Shown here: positions 1-7,185 of the stretch, in pieces
Numbering within the stretch: the first letter of the stretch is position 1
Layout of the letters: every line of letters starts with the position of its first letter
Assembly (NCBI GenBank): GCA_938038825.1
Contig: CALHST010000402.1
Coordinates: forward strand, 1 to 23,390
Direction: 5' to 3'
Source of the DNA: an uncultured Paracoccaceae bacterium
GTDB lineage: Bacteria > Pseudomonadota > Alphaproteobacteria > Rhodobacterales > Rhodobacteraceae
DNA length: 23,390 nucleotides
Translations under genes and position numbers: made by a program
The notes under the pieces: model-generated
Database searches by the model: none
What the model was told of the DNA's origin: nothing
The model's input: only the letters and a program-made list of their open reading frames with translations

Positions 1-134
1 CCCAATCCATCCGGCCGTGCTCGGGGCGTTAATACGGGCTCAATGGGGACAAACGCATCACATGCCGCTAACAAGGCCATTGCACATATCGGCGCGGCCT
101 TAAGAGCTTTATGAACTGCGTGTCCCCATCCCAT
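1..134 (-). CDS. Putative lipoprotein, N-terminal part only (runs off left edge)
   Basis: Reading leftward, an ATG at 134 opens a frame with no stop to base 1 (44 complete codons). The predicted N-terminus has a short charged start, a hydrophobic stretch at about residues 13-24 and a lipobox-like LLAAC with the cysteine at residue 25, followed by DAFVPIEP. This is the pattern of a signal peptidase II lipoprotein. The ATG lies 4 nt after the telA stop, the same spacing as at the peptide/XpaC junction upstream, so it is probably the next gene of the same operon. No strong Shine-Dalgarno precedes it. The rest of the protein lies outside the window, so no family can be named. Seen: open frame and lipobox. 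Inferred: lipoprotein and operon membership. Confidence 0.5.
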   Translation of the reverse strand, partial: MGWGHAVHKALKAAPICAMALLAACDAFVPIEPVLTPRARPDGL

Positions 135-138
135 ATGC

Positions 139-1335
139 TTAGCTTGGCACCGCAGTCGATGCAGTGTCGCCGACACCGTCTTTGCGCGCTTTTGCAGACG
201 CCAATGTGTCGCGCAAATCGCTTTCCATCTTCTTCAGGTCTTCCTCTGCGGCGGCACGCTTTGCTTTGCCTTCGTCCGCAATTTGCAGACTTTCCTCGAT
301 CGTGCCAATCAAATCCGCGTTGGCTTGTTTCACGGCTTCGATGTCAAAGACACCGCGCTCCATTTCCTGCCGGATCATCTTGTTGCTTTCGCGCAGGTTC
401 GCCGCGTTCGACGTCAGCAATTCGTTGGTCAGATCGTTGGCATCACGCACTGCCGCAGCCGCTTCGGCCGACCGTTGAATGGTCACGGCTTGGGCCAGTT
501 GGGTTTCCCACAATGGCACTGTGTTCACGAGGGTCGAGTTGATCTTGGTGACGAGTGATTTGTCGTTTTCCTGAACCAAACGGATCGAGGGCAGAGACTG
601 CATTGTCACCTGACGTGTCAGTTTCAGATCGTGCACCCGACGTTCCAAATCGTCCCGTGCAGCGCGCAAATCGCGCAGCTCTTGCGCGGCCATGACTTGA
701 TCCCCTTCGGGAGCGGCTTGCACCGCGGCATCTTTGGCGGGGATGTCGTTGGCATCAATGTCCGCAATCTTGGCTTCGCCAGCCGCGATATACAGGGCCA
801 GTTCGTCATAGAATTGCAGTGTTTTGTCGTACAGAACGTCCAGCGATTTGATGTCTTTCAACAGCGTATGCTCGTGGGACAAAAGATCGTCGGTGATGCG
901 ATCAATCTGACCTTGTACATCTTCGAATTTGGCGGTGAACTTGGCAAAGGGTGCAGCACGCCCGATCAGTCTTTCCCACCAGCTGCGTTCGCGACGCACA
1001 TCCAATTCCGAGATCGAAAAGCCCCGGATGGTTGTCACAATGTTACGCAGGCTGTCACCGGCAGGGCCAACATCCTTGTTGCGCACATCTGCGAGCATCG
1101 CTTGGCTGATTTCTTGTAATTCCGCTTGGGCGGCAGAACCGAAAGACACAATGGAATTGGTGTCCTCCATGTCAATTTCGTCCATCCGAGACCGGATATC
1201 GGCGCCCAAAGTCGCGTCTGCTTGTTCCAAAGGAACCACGGCATTGGCCTCAACGGGTTCTGGTAATACGATAGCAGTCACTTCTTCGACCATTGCCAGG
1301 CTCTCTTGGGCCTTTTGGCGCACTGTGTCAGACAT
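139..1335 (-). CDS. telA: TelA-family toxic anion resistance protein
   Basis: A 398-residue soluble, largely helical protein of the TelA family (KlaA of plasmid RK2, YaaN of Bacillus subtilis), linked to resistance to tellurite and other toxic anions and to cell-envelope stress; the biochemical activity is unsettled. The family core begins near residue 60, where a pair of tryptophans (RSWWERLIGR) follows a conserved SISELD segment, and continues as long amphipathic helices rich in Glu, Arg, Asn and Gln. The N-terminal 40 residues are acidic and probably flexible. There is no signal peptide or membrane segment. The start is supported by an AGAAGGGA ribosome-binding site about 7 nt upstream. 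The gene lies 18 nt after an XpaC-like gene, matching the xpaC-yaaN pairing of Bacillus, and downstream of terC. Confidence 0.92.
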   Translation of the reverse strand: MSDTVRQKAQESLAMVEEVTAIVLPEPVEANAVVPLEQADATLGADIRSRMDEIDMEDTNSIVSFGSAAQAELQEISQAMLADVRNKDVGPAGDSLRNIVTTIRGFSISELDVRRERSWWERLIGRAAPFAKFTAKFEDVQGQIDRITDDLLSHEHTLLKDIKSLDVLYDKTLQFYDELALYIAAGEAKIADIDANDIPAKDAAVQAAPEGDQVMAAQELRDLRAARDDLERRVHDLKLTRQVTMQSLPSIRLVQENDKSLVTKINSTLVNTVPLWETQLAQAVTIQRSAEAAAAVRDANDLTNELLTSNAANLRESNKMIRQEMERGVFDIEAVKQANADLIGTIEESLQIADEGKAKRAAAEEDLKKMESDLRDTLASAKARKDGVGDTASTAVPS

Positions 1336-1353
1336 TAGGGTGTCCCTTCTTTG

Positions 1354-2247
1354 TTAAGCGTCGTCAATCCGCACGCCCTCGCGGGCGAGACGGTCGCGAA
1401 GCACGTCAATTTCAATATTCAAATCTGTCCGGTCTTCGACCAGCATTTTACGGGTTCTTGCGGAAAAATTGTCGGTCATGTCCGTGAGCAAAGCGGCGTA
1501 GTCTTCGCGCGCTTTGGCGTCCTGGGTGCGGCTATAGATATCAGCAAACTTGGATGTCGCATCGCGCGCACCCAAAAGATACACACCCAAATATTTGCGC
1601 GCGGCTGTCAGATCGCGGGGGTCTTCTTCGACGGTGCGGATCAGGTCCCGCGCCACTGTTTGGAACTTGTCCACCGCACTTTCCATTTTGCGGTCATTTG
1701 CCCGCAGAATAGCATCTTTCATCTCACCCAGGGTCTTTTCGGCCTCGTCGACCACACGGGCAACACGGTCCTGTTGAAAGGTGTCGATGCCTTCCATGCC
1801 CTTGTCTTTCATGGGGTCCAAGCCAAAGGACGCCACATGCAGCCCTGCAGCGATGACACCAAATAGGATTGGGGCAACAAGTCCAAAACTCTCTGCATGT
1901 GCAGCAACTGCAAAGCCTGCGCCGATACCCGTCAAAAGACTGGATAGCAGCTTGCGCGGGGCAGCAGGGCGGCGCGCAACTTTACGCTCATTATAGGCAG
2001 CCTCCGCTTCCAATCCGCCACGCAATAGGTACGCAGCCAACGTCCACGCAACAGCCCCAATCAAACTGAGTGTCAGGGCAATTGCGCCTTCATTGAAAGA
2101 CGTCGCGACAAGAGGAATGGCCGGAATGAACAAGATGTTCGCGCGTGCGCCCACGGGAGAGACCTTGGCCTTGTCATAGGCGCCCGTGTCATGCGTGACC
2201 GGGTCACTACCGTCGGGTGAGAATTTTCCGCCAAATCGTTTTGCCAT
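1354..2247 (-). CDS. XpaC-like membrane protein (5-bromo-4-chloroindolyl phosphate hydrolysis family)
   Basis: A protein of 297 residues counted from the ATG at 2247, which follows a run of G residues serving as ribosome-binding site and lies 4 nt after a 28-codon gene. An in-frame ATG at 2295 would lie inside that small gene and is less likely. The N-terminal 30 residues are polar. Hydrophobic segments at about 37-51, 55-76, 101-117 and 120-140 form a membrane domain, and residues 145-297 form a charged helical cytoplasmic-type domain with many Asp, Arg and Lys. This layout fits the XpaC family, named after a Bacillus gene affecting X-phos hydrolysis; no catalytic residues are established. 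Neighbour telA is its usual partner, so the two probably act together at the membrane. Confidence 0.8.
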   Translation of the reverse strand: MAKRFGGKFSPDGSDPVTHDTGAYDKAKVSPVGARANILFIPAIPLVATSFNEGAIALTLSLIGAVAWTLAAYLLRGGLEAEAAYNERKVARRPAAPRKLLSSLLTGIGAGFAVAAHAESFGLVAPILFGVIAAGLHVASFGLDPMKDKGMEGIDTFQQDRVARVVDEAEKTLGEMKDAILRANDRKMESAVDKFQTVARDLIRTVEEDPRDLTAARKYLGVYLLGARDATSKFADIYSRTQDAKAREDYAALLTDMTDNFSARTRKMLVEDRTDLNIEIDVLRDRLAREGVRIDDA

Positions 2248-2251
2248 AGCG

Positions 2252-2338
2252 TTAAAGCCCCCCAAGCCAGCCGGCTGCGGTGCCAAACAGCACAATGATC
2301 AGCGCCACATAGGCGAACTTTTGAACGGATGATGTCAT
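2252..2338 (-). CDS. 28-residue single-helix membrane peptide
   Basis: A short frame from the ATG at 2338 to a TAA at 2254-2252. The first seven residues (MTSSVQK) are polar. Residues 8-28 are almost entirely hydrophobic or small (FAYVALIIVLFGTAAGWLGG), enough for one transmembrane helix. A clear AAGGGGA ribosome-binding site (complement of 2346-2352) sits 7 nt upstream, and the XpaC-like gene begins 4 nt after the stop. It lies 51 nt downstream of terC and fits the operon spacing exactly. No homologue is recognised. It could be a small subunit of the TerC/XpaC/TelA membrane assembly, or a leader peptide coupling translation to the next gene. Seen: frame, ribosome-binding site, hydrophobicity. 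Inferred: that it is translated. Confidence 0.6.
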   Translation of the reverse strand: MTSSVQKFAYVALIIVLFGTAAGWLGGL

Positions 2339-2389
2339 GGTTGTGTCCCCTTGAACGGTACCTTAGCTGCGCTGCGGCACTCTGCCAAG

Positions 2390-3220
2390 TTAATGTCCCA
2401 TTCCCGGTTTTGCACCTGTTCGACGCTCGGCATTCAGCTTGCGGCTGTAACCGGACTGAATGACTTCGACCGCGACCAGCACCAGAACCGAGAAGTAGAA
2501 GGTCGTTTTCGACATCGGTACAATTTCATATCCCCAGATTTTCAAGGCCAGCGAGTCATCATGCATTGCATGTGCAGCGGCTTGACCCGCTTCGCCCAGA
2601 AGGACGACGCCCACGATCAAAAGAATAAAGAGGCCCAGCACTTCGTACATGCGGTTTTTTTCCAGAAAACGGGTGACGCCGTCTGCGAGCAGCAACATCG
2701 CCAAGCCAGACAAGATAATCGCGGTGGCGAGGATCGGGAAGACGTCGGTAATGGCCAATGCAGAGAGAACCGAGTCAAACGAAAAGATAAGGTTCATCAG
2801 TACGATCAGCATGACAACTTGAGTGGCGGATTTGCCGGATTTGGCCTCAACATCTGTATCCAGATGTTCGATCGTCAACATGTGGCCGATTTCTTTTACG
2901 GCTGTGTACATGATGAAAATGCCGCCAAAAACAAAGACACAGGTGGCGAAATTGATGCCGCCTTCGATGAAGCCGCCGGGTTCGAATATCACGAAGGGCT
3001 CCGCCATCGCGTCGATCAATTGGATCATGGTGAACAGCAAAACGATACGCAGAGCCACGGCAATCACGATGCCCCATTTGCGTACAGATGCTTGCTGTGC
3101 GACGGGCGCGCGTTGGCTTTCGATCGAGATGTAAAGCAAATTGTCGAATCCCAGCACAGCTTGCAAGAAGCACAGCATGATGAGGTTGCCCAGATTTTCG
3201 GGTGTAAGTAATTCGGCCAT
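2390..3220 (-). CDS. terC: TerC-family integral membrane protein
   Basis: A 276-residue polytopic membrane protein with about seven to eight hydrophobic helices. It carries the two family signatures with membrane-embedded acidic residues: GFDNLLY near residue 24 (Asp26) and FSFDSVLSAL near residue 147 (Asp149). TerC proteins are associated with tellurium resistance; relatives such as Alx/MeeF/MeeY export manganese, and the paired intramembrane aspartates fit metal-ion handling. The start is preceded by CAGGGA about 8 nt upstream. It is the first gene of the minus-strand cluster with the 28-residue peptide, the XpaC-like protein and telA. The C-terminal tail is basic and polar. Length is normal for the short TerC type without CBS domains. 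Confidence 0.93.
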   Translation of the reverse strand: MAELLTPENLGNLIMLCFLQAVLGFDNLLYISIESQRAPVAQQASVRKWGIVIAVALRIVLLFTMIQLIDAMAEPFVIFEPGGFIEGGINFATCVFVFGGIFIMYTAVKEIGHMLTIEHLDTDVEAKSGKSATQVVMLIVLMNLIFSFDSVLSALAITDVFPILATAIILSGLAMLLLADGVTRFLEKNRMYEVLGLFILLIVGVVLLGEAGQAAAHAMHDDSLALKIWGYEIVPMSKTTFYFSVLVLVAVEVIQSGYSRKLNAERRTGAKPGMGH

Positions 3221-3324
3221 GTGAAATCCCTGAAACGGCTGTTTTGCCGGGAGTTTAGCGGAAGTCTAGGGTAGATTGAACACCGGATTCATGGGGAATA
3301 TTCAGCAAGACTTTTCAAGCCGGA

Positions 3325-3420
3325 GCGGGCTGTCGCCCGCATTTGATTTTATCTGCGCGGGCGCGCGCGCCGCTTGGGGCTTTGCCCCAAACCCCAGGAT
3401 ATTTCTGGCAAAAAGAAAAT
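3325..3420 (-). repeat. Extragenic hairpin-plus-tail element, copy 1, at the rluB 3' end
   Basis: This lies directly downstream of the rluB stop. Read in the rluB direction it starts with a T-rich block (complement of 3411-3420), a TATCCTGGGG-like box, then a perfect 7-bp stem with a 3-base loop (arms 3374-3380 and 3384-3390), a GC-alternating block (3355-3372) and a second hairpin (arms 3325-3330 and 3335-3340). Copy 2 at 15731-15786 has the same order and orientation relative to its upstream gene. The tail sequence is conserved while the stem sequences differ, which suggests selection for structure. It may act as an mRNA 3' end or terminator. Confidence 0.55.
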
Positions 3421-3430
3421 ATAGGGTGTT

Positions 3431-4225
3431 TCAACGGCGCTTGCGCGCGCGATTGACGGTTTTTGGTTTGGGTTTCAATGCGGCTTCGGGTGGCACATCA
3501 AGGCCAACTTGGTCGCGCATAACACGGCTGCGGATTTCTTCGACCGCGCCGGCTTTGAGCTGACCCAGCTGGAAAGGGCCATAAGAGATGCGGATCAGGC
3601 GGTTCACTTTAAGGCCGATGTCCTCCATCGCGCGCCGGATTTCGCGGTTTTTGCCTTCGCGCAGGGCGACGGTCACCCAAGCGTTTGCGCCTTGTTGGCG
3701 ATCCAACGTGATTTGCATCGGCTGGAATTTTTCGCCGTCAATTGTGAGGCCTTTGCGCAAAGGGGTAAAGCTGTCTTCGGTGGGGCGGCCATGAATGCGC
3801 ACTTTGTAACGGCGCAGCCAGCCGGTGCTGGGCAATTCCAATTTGCGTTTGATGCCGCCGTCGTTTGTAAGCAGCAACAGGCCTTCGGAATTGATGTCGA
3901 GACGTCCCACAGTCATGACGCGGGGGAGGTCTTCGGGCAGTTCATCGTAGATTGTCGTGCGCCCTTGTTCGTCCCGGTTTGTGGTCACGAGACCGCTGGG
4001 TTTGTGATAAAGCCAAAGGCGCGCTTTTTCGGGTTCCCCGATTGCTTTGTCGTCTACGGTGATGCGGTCTTTGTCGGTCACGTTCAGTGCGGCACGGTCG
4101 ATCACTTTGCCATTCACGGCAACGCGGCCTGCTGCGATCATGCGTTCCGCTTCCCTGCGTGAGGCAATGCCTGCGCGGGAGAGTACTTTGGCGATCCGGT
4201 CGCCGGGAGGGGTTTTGTCGCTCAT
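3431..4225 (-). CDS. rluB: 23S rRNA pseudouridine synthase, RluB/RsuA family
   Basis: A 264-residue enzyme that isomerises uridine to pseudouridine in rRNA. Residues about 8-55 form an S4 RNA-binding domain (RIAKVLSRAGIASRREAE). The catalytic domain follows, with the family motif GRLDINSEGLLLLTNDG at 107-123, where Asp110 is the predicted nucleophile. The later block EGKNREIRRAMEDIG is also typical of the RsuA/RluB/RluE/RluF group. The C-terminus is a basic tail ending RARKRR, often seen in rRNA-binding alphaproteobacterial members. RluB (helix 89 of 23S rRNA) is favoured over RluE/RluF by the S4 domain and overall similarity, but exact target assignment from sequence alone is uncertain. It is divergent from tadA, with 52 nt between starts. 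Confidence 0.9.
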   Translation of the reverse strand: MSDKTPPGDRIAKVLSRAGIASRREAERMIAAGRVAVNGKVIDRAALNVTDKDRITVDDKAIGEPEKARLWLYHKPSGLVTTNRDEQGRTTIYDELPEDLPRVMTVGRLDINSEGLLLLTNDGGIKRKLELPSTGWLRRYKVRIHGRPTEDSFTPLRKGLTIDGEKFQPMQITLDRQQGANAWVTVALREGKNREIRRAMEDIGLKVNRLIRISYGPFQLGQLKAGAVEEIRSRVMRDQVGLDVPPEAALKPKPKTVNRARKRR

Positions 4226-4277
4226 GACGTGCGCTTAGCGTGAAAGCGCGTCTTGCGGAAGGGGCGGAATCTGGGCC

Positions 4278-4739
4278 ATGACGTTGGGCATGGTGTTTAC
4301 GTCCCATATGGAGGCGGCTTTGGCCGAAGCGCGGGCCGCTGCGGCGCGCGGCGAAGTGCCTGTGGGTGCGGTCATAGTGGCACCCAGTGGAGAGATCGTT
4401 TCGACAGCGGGCAACCGCACGCGGGAATTGTCTGACCCGTCCGCACATGCCGAGCTTTTGGCGATCCGTGCAGCCTGTGTTGCGATTGGATCGGAACGCT
4501 TGGTGGGACATGATCTTTATGTAACGCTGGAACCTTGTGCTATGTGTGCGGGTGCCATCGCCGCGGCGCGTATCGCGCGGGTGTATTACGGTGCCTCTGA
4601 TCCCAAATCAGGCGGGGTTGCCCACGGAGCGCGGGTGTTTTCACACCGCCAGTCCCATCACAGCCCCGAGATTTACGATGGAATTTGCGACGCAGAGGCA
4701 GAAGCCTTGCTCAGGACCTTTTTTGCATCACGCCGCTAA
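4278..4739 (+). CDS. tadA: tRNA-specific adenosine deaminase TadA
   Basis: A zinc-dependent deaminase of 153 residues that converts A34 to inosine in the anticodon of tRNA-Arg(ACG), allowing it to read several codons. The cytidine/deoxycytidylate deaminase fold is shown by HAE (His57 zinc ligand, Glu59 proton shuttle) and PCAMC (Cys87 and Cys90 zinc ligands), with EVPVGAVIV upstream as expected. The length is normal for TadA. The start at 4278 has GGAAGGGG about 13 nt upstream; an ATG four codons later (4290) is an alternative, and neither changes the domain. The gene ends 10 nt before the convergent oxygenase gene, leaving no room for separate terminators. Confidence 0.95.
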   Translation: MTLGMVFTSHMEAALAEARAAAARGEVPVGAVIVAPSGEIVSTAGNRTRELSDPSAHAELLAIRAACVAIGSERLVGHDLYVTLEPCAMCAGAIAAARIARVYYGASDPKSGGVAHGARVFSHRQSHHSPEIYDGICDAEAEALLRTFFASRR

Positions 4740-4749
4740 GTCCACAGCA

Positions 4750-5727
4750 TCAGTCCTTATATTGGGCAAAACTCTTTTTGTTACGGCTTGAGATATGCCC
4801 CCCCGCCGTGACAGGCGCATACAGGCTGTCCGATTTAGAAACCCCCAAATCCACAGGGTCGATGACCGTATCTGTATGCGGATCAAAGAAAACAGGAATG
4901 GAATAGCGCGCAGAGCCCGAGCGGTTGACGACGCGGTGCACTGTCGAGGCAAAGCGATTGTTGCTCCACCGGGCCAAAAGATCCCCGATATTGCACACTA
5001 ATGTTCCCTCAATGGGGGGCGCTTCGATCCAGTTTCCCGATGCGCTGCGCACTTGCAAGCCGCCGCTATTGTCTTGCAGCAGCAAGGTCAGAACCCCGAA
5101 ATCGGTATGCGGGGCCACGCCAAAACGCTCTTCCACGTCGTCCATATCCGTTGAGGGCGGATAGTAGACCAATTGCCCGCGTGCCAAAGGCGTTTCATAG
5201 CATTGCGCGAAGAAATCGCTGGGCTGTTCCAGGCTGACTGCAACCGCCGACATCACCTGACGGGCCACCTGACAAACCGCATCGTAATAGGGGCGCAGTT
5301 CAGCCTCAAGACGTGGAAAGGTCTTTGTGGGCCATTGGTTTACAGCCACCAAAGGTTTGCCTGCCAAAATATCCGGATCACCTGGGGCGGTATGGGTGCC
5401 CCAAAAGAACACTTCTTTCAGGTCATGAGTTTTCGCCCCGGGCAAATGGGACATGCCTTGCGCCATCCAGCCGCGCTGATGGGTATCCACAGCAACAGTT
5501 TTTTTATCGGCGTCAGGCAGGGCGAAGAAGGCTTTCGACACCGCAAACGCTTGTTCCATAAGGCGCGGGTCAATTCCGTGACCCGAAATGTAAAAAAAAC
5601 CATGTTGTGTTGCTGCGGCAAAAAGGGCGGCGGCCACACCGTCAAGATCGTTCCCCGAAATTGCGCCAGAGACGTCAATCACGGGGATCTGTTCTGCGGT
5701 ATCTGCGTGGGCGAAATCGGATGTCAT
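4750..5727 (-). CDS. 2-oxoglutarate/Fe(II) oxygenase, isopenicillin N synthase family
   Basis: A 325-residue non-haem iron oxygenase. The N-terminal DIOX_N region begins IPVIDVSGAISG and contains HGFFYISGHGI (residues 42-52). The catalytic half has the HxD pair His207/Asp209 (in APHTDFGVLTLL) and the distal His264 (STVHRVVN), forming the iron triad, and RYSIPVFF with Arg274 and Ser276 as the 2-oxoglutarate carboxylate anchor. The RxS pair favours a 2-oxoglutarate-dependent reaction rather than a true isopenicillin N synthase. The substrate cannot be told from sequence; bacterial relatives are usually annotated only at family level. It starts 5 nt after the UPF0173 hydrolase stop, so the two are almost certainly co-transcribed. 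There is no signal peptide, so it is cytoplasmic. Confidence 0.9.
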   Translation of the reverse strand: MTSDFAHADTAEQIPVIDVSGAISGNDLDGVAAALFAAATQHGFFYISGHGIDPRLMEQAFAVSKAFFALPDADKKTVAVDTHQRGWMAQGMSHLPGAKTHDLKEVFFWGTHTAPGDPDILAGKPLVAVNQWPTKTFPRLEAELRPYYDAVCQVARQVMSAVAVSLEQPSDFFAQCYETPLARGQLVYYPPSTDMDDVEERFGVAPHTDFGVLTLLLQDNSGGLQVRSASGNWIEAPPIEGTLVCNIGDLLARWSNNRFASTVHRVVNRSGSARYSIPVFFDPHTDTVIDPVDLGVSKSDSLYAPVTAGGHISSRNKKSFAQYKD

Positions 5728-5732
5728 CGCAG

Positions 5733-6425
5733 CTATACCTTGATCGCAACCAGAACCTCAGGCTCGATCACGGACACATTCGGCAGGCTGTCTTTCAGGA
5801 CTTCTGCATTTTGTTCCAGCAATGGGAAGGTGCGGTAATGGCAGGGGATCACGGTTTTGAAGTTGAAATACCGTTTGGCAGCATAGGCCGCGCCCTTCAT
5901 ATCCATGGTGAAATGCCCGCCTGCAGATAAAATGCCCACATCTGGTTTGTAGAAATCACCGATCCAATCCATGTCTGCCATGATGCCAGTATCGCCCGAC
6001 ACATAGACTGTTTTGCCTTCGGACTGGATCACAAACCCCACTTCAGAGCCCCCTGTGCGCAATCCATCGTCCATTTGAAAAGTCGAGGAATGGGATGCAG
6101 GCACCATGCTGACGGCAACGTCCCCCAGATCCACAGAACCGCCTTTGTTAAAACCGATAGTGTCGATGCCTTCTTTTTCGGCCCAATAACCCATCAGATC
6201 ATATTGGCCGACCACGGGGACGTTCAACTGACGCGCCAAACCCAAAACATCTGCGACATGGTCAAAATGCGTGTGGGTTAGCAGAATATGCGTGGCCCCT
6301 GTAATCGCCTCTGCGTGTTGATCTGCGCTCAGCATGGGGTTTCCGGTGAGCCATGGATCAATCAACAGAACCTGTCCTGCGGTTTCGATGCGAAAAGACC
6401 CATGTCCCAGCCAGATGATATTCAT
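5733..6425 (-). CDS. UPF0173-type metal-dependent hydrolase (metallo-beta-lactamase fold)
   Basis: A cytoplasmic protein of 230 residues from the ATG at 6425. AAGGGA lies 6 nt upstream of this ATG; the ATG at 6431 would abut that site and the far upstream one at 6563 adds an unrelated extension. It starts MNIIWLGHGSFRIET, the typical UPF0173/YtkL N-terminus, and has LLTHTHFDHVADV with the HxHxDH metal motif (His51, His53, Asp55, His56). Further matches are SGDTGIMADM and the C-terminal VIPCHYRTFPLL. Family members are binuclear metal hydrolases of mostly unknown substrate. It is the first gene of a pair with the downstream oxygenase and is divergent from the ceramidase-like gene. Confidence 0.92.
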   Translation of the reverse strand: MNIIWLGHGSFRIETAGQVLLIDPWLTGNPMLSADQHAEAITGATHILLTHTHFDHVADVLGLARQLNVPVVGQYDLMGYWAEKEGIDTIGFNKGGSVDLGDVAVSMVPASHSSTFQMDDGLRTGGSEVGFVIQSEGKTVYVSGDTGIMADMDWIGDFYKPDVGILSAGGHFTMDMKGAAYAAKRYFNFKTVIPCHYRTFPLLEQNAEVLKDSLPNVSVIEPEVLVAIKV

Positions 6426-6543
6426 GTGCATTCCCTTTTCTGCTATGATTGTGCATCGGCAAGGCCCACCAAAGGCACAACCAAATGCCAGTGTTTTGTT
6501 CGCGACAAAGCACCTGATCACGTGAGCAAAGAGGACCATAGGC

Positions 6544-7185
6544 ATGGATTGGACGCAACCCATCGACGCTTATTGCGAACGGTTGGATCCCAGTTTCTGG
6601 TCCGAACCTTGGAATGCTATGACCAATCTGGCGTTTCTGTTGGTCGCAATCTTGATGTGGAGACGCAGCGTTGGTGACGCCGCCGCGCGCGGCCTGTGCG
6701 TGATCCTGTTTGCAATTGGGATTGGATCTTTCCTGTTTCACACGGTGGCCACGGCTTGGGCCTCTCTGGCGGATGTGGTGCCGATTGCCGGATTTATCCT
6801 CACCTATCTCTATTTGGCGAACCGCGATATCGTTGGCCTGGCGGTGTGGCAGGCAGGTTTAGCTACGGTGTTGTTCTTGCCTTATGCGTTTGTTGTCGTC
6901 TTTGTGGCGAACCAACTTCCGTTTTTTGGAATTTCCAATTTCTATTGGTCGGTGCCTTTGCTTTTGGTGATTTACAGCGTCTTTCTGAAAGACAAGCACC
7001 CCAAAACGGCCCGTGGCATGATCATCGGTGCGGTGATCCTGGTTTTGTCCATTACTTTGCGGTCTTTGGACGAATTGTTGTGTGTCCATGTGCCAGTTGG
7101 AACTCATCTCTGGTGGCACATACTGAATGCAGTCATGCTGGGCTGGATGATCGAAGTTTATCGTAGGCATAAAGCGCATGGCTGA
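6544..7185 (+). CDS. Alkaline-ceramidase-like membrane hydrolase (CREST superfamily)
   Basis: A 213-residue protein with about seven membrane helices. It starts with the ceramidase signature IDAYCERLDPSFWSEPWNAMTNL, including the CE and EPWN elements that bind calcium in eukaryotic ACER3. The predicted zinc/catalytic set is complete and spaced as in ACER3: Ser62-x3-His66, Asp77 eleven residues later, and His188-x3-His192 (HLWWH). By family it should hydrolyse an amide in a membrane lipid. The bacterial substrate is unknown, since most Rhodobacterales lack common sphingolipids; N-acyl amino-acid lipids are possible substrates. AGAGGA about 8 nt before the ATG supports the start. It is divergent from the UPF0173 hydrolase with 118 nt between. 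Confidence 0.88.
   Translation: MDWTQPIDAYCERLDPSFWSEPWNAMTNLAFLLVAILMWRRSVGDAAARGLCVILFAIGIGSFLFHTVATAWASLADVVPIAGFILTYLYLANRDIVGLAVWQAGLATVLFLPYAFVVVFVANQLPFFGISNFYWSVPLLLVIYSVFLKDKHPKTARGMIIGAVILVLSITLRSLDELLCVHVPVGTHLWWHILNAVMLGWMIEVYRRHKAHG

Noticed and set aside
2351..3211. A 286-codon plus-strand frame opposite terC
   Set aside because: Its translation is rich in His, Asp and Gln with no domain, and it is the exact antisense of a clear TerC gene with family motifs.
3509..4162. A 217-codon plus-strand frame opposite rluB
   Set aside because: It mirrors the codon bias of rluB, has no ribosome-binding site, and no recognisable domain.
4231..4249. GCGCTT/AAGCGC inverted repeat between rluB and tadA
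   Set aside because: A six-base GC-rich repeat with a seven-base spacer is expected by chance here, and no regulator is suggested.
4750..5727. Assignment of the oxygenase as a true isopenicillin N synthase (beta-lactam pathway)
   Set aside because: The RxS 2-oxoglutarate anchor is present and no other beta-lactam gene is nearby; family level is all that can be supported.
5173..5838. A 221-codon plus-strand frame across the oxygenase and hydrolase genes
   Set aside because: It spans the junction of two real minus-strand genes and shows no family features.
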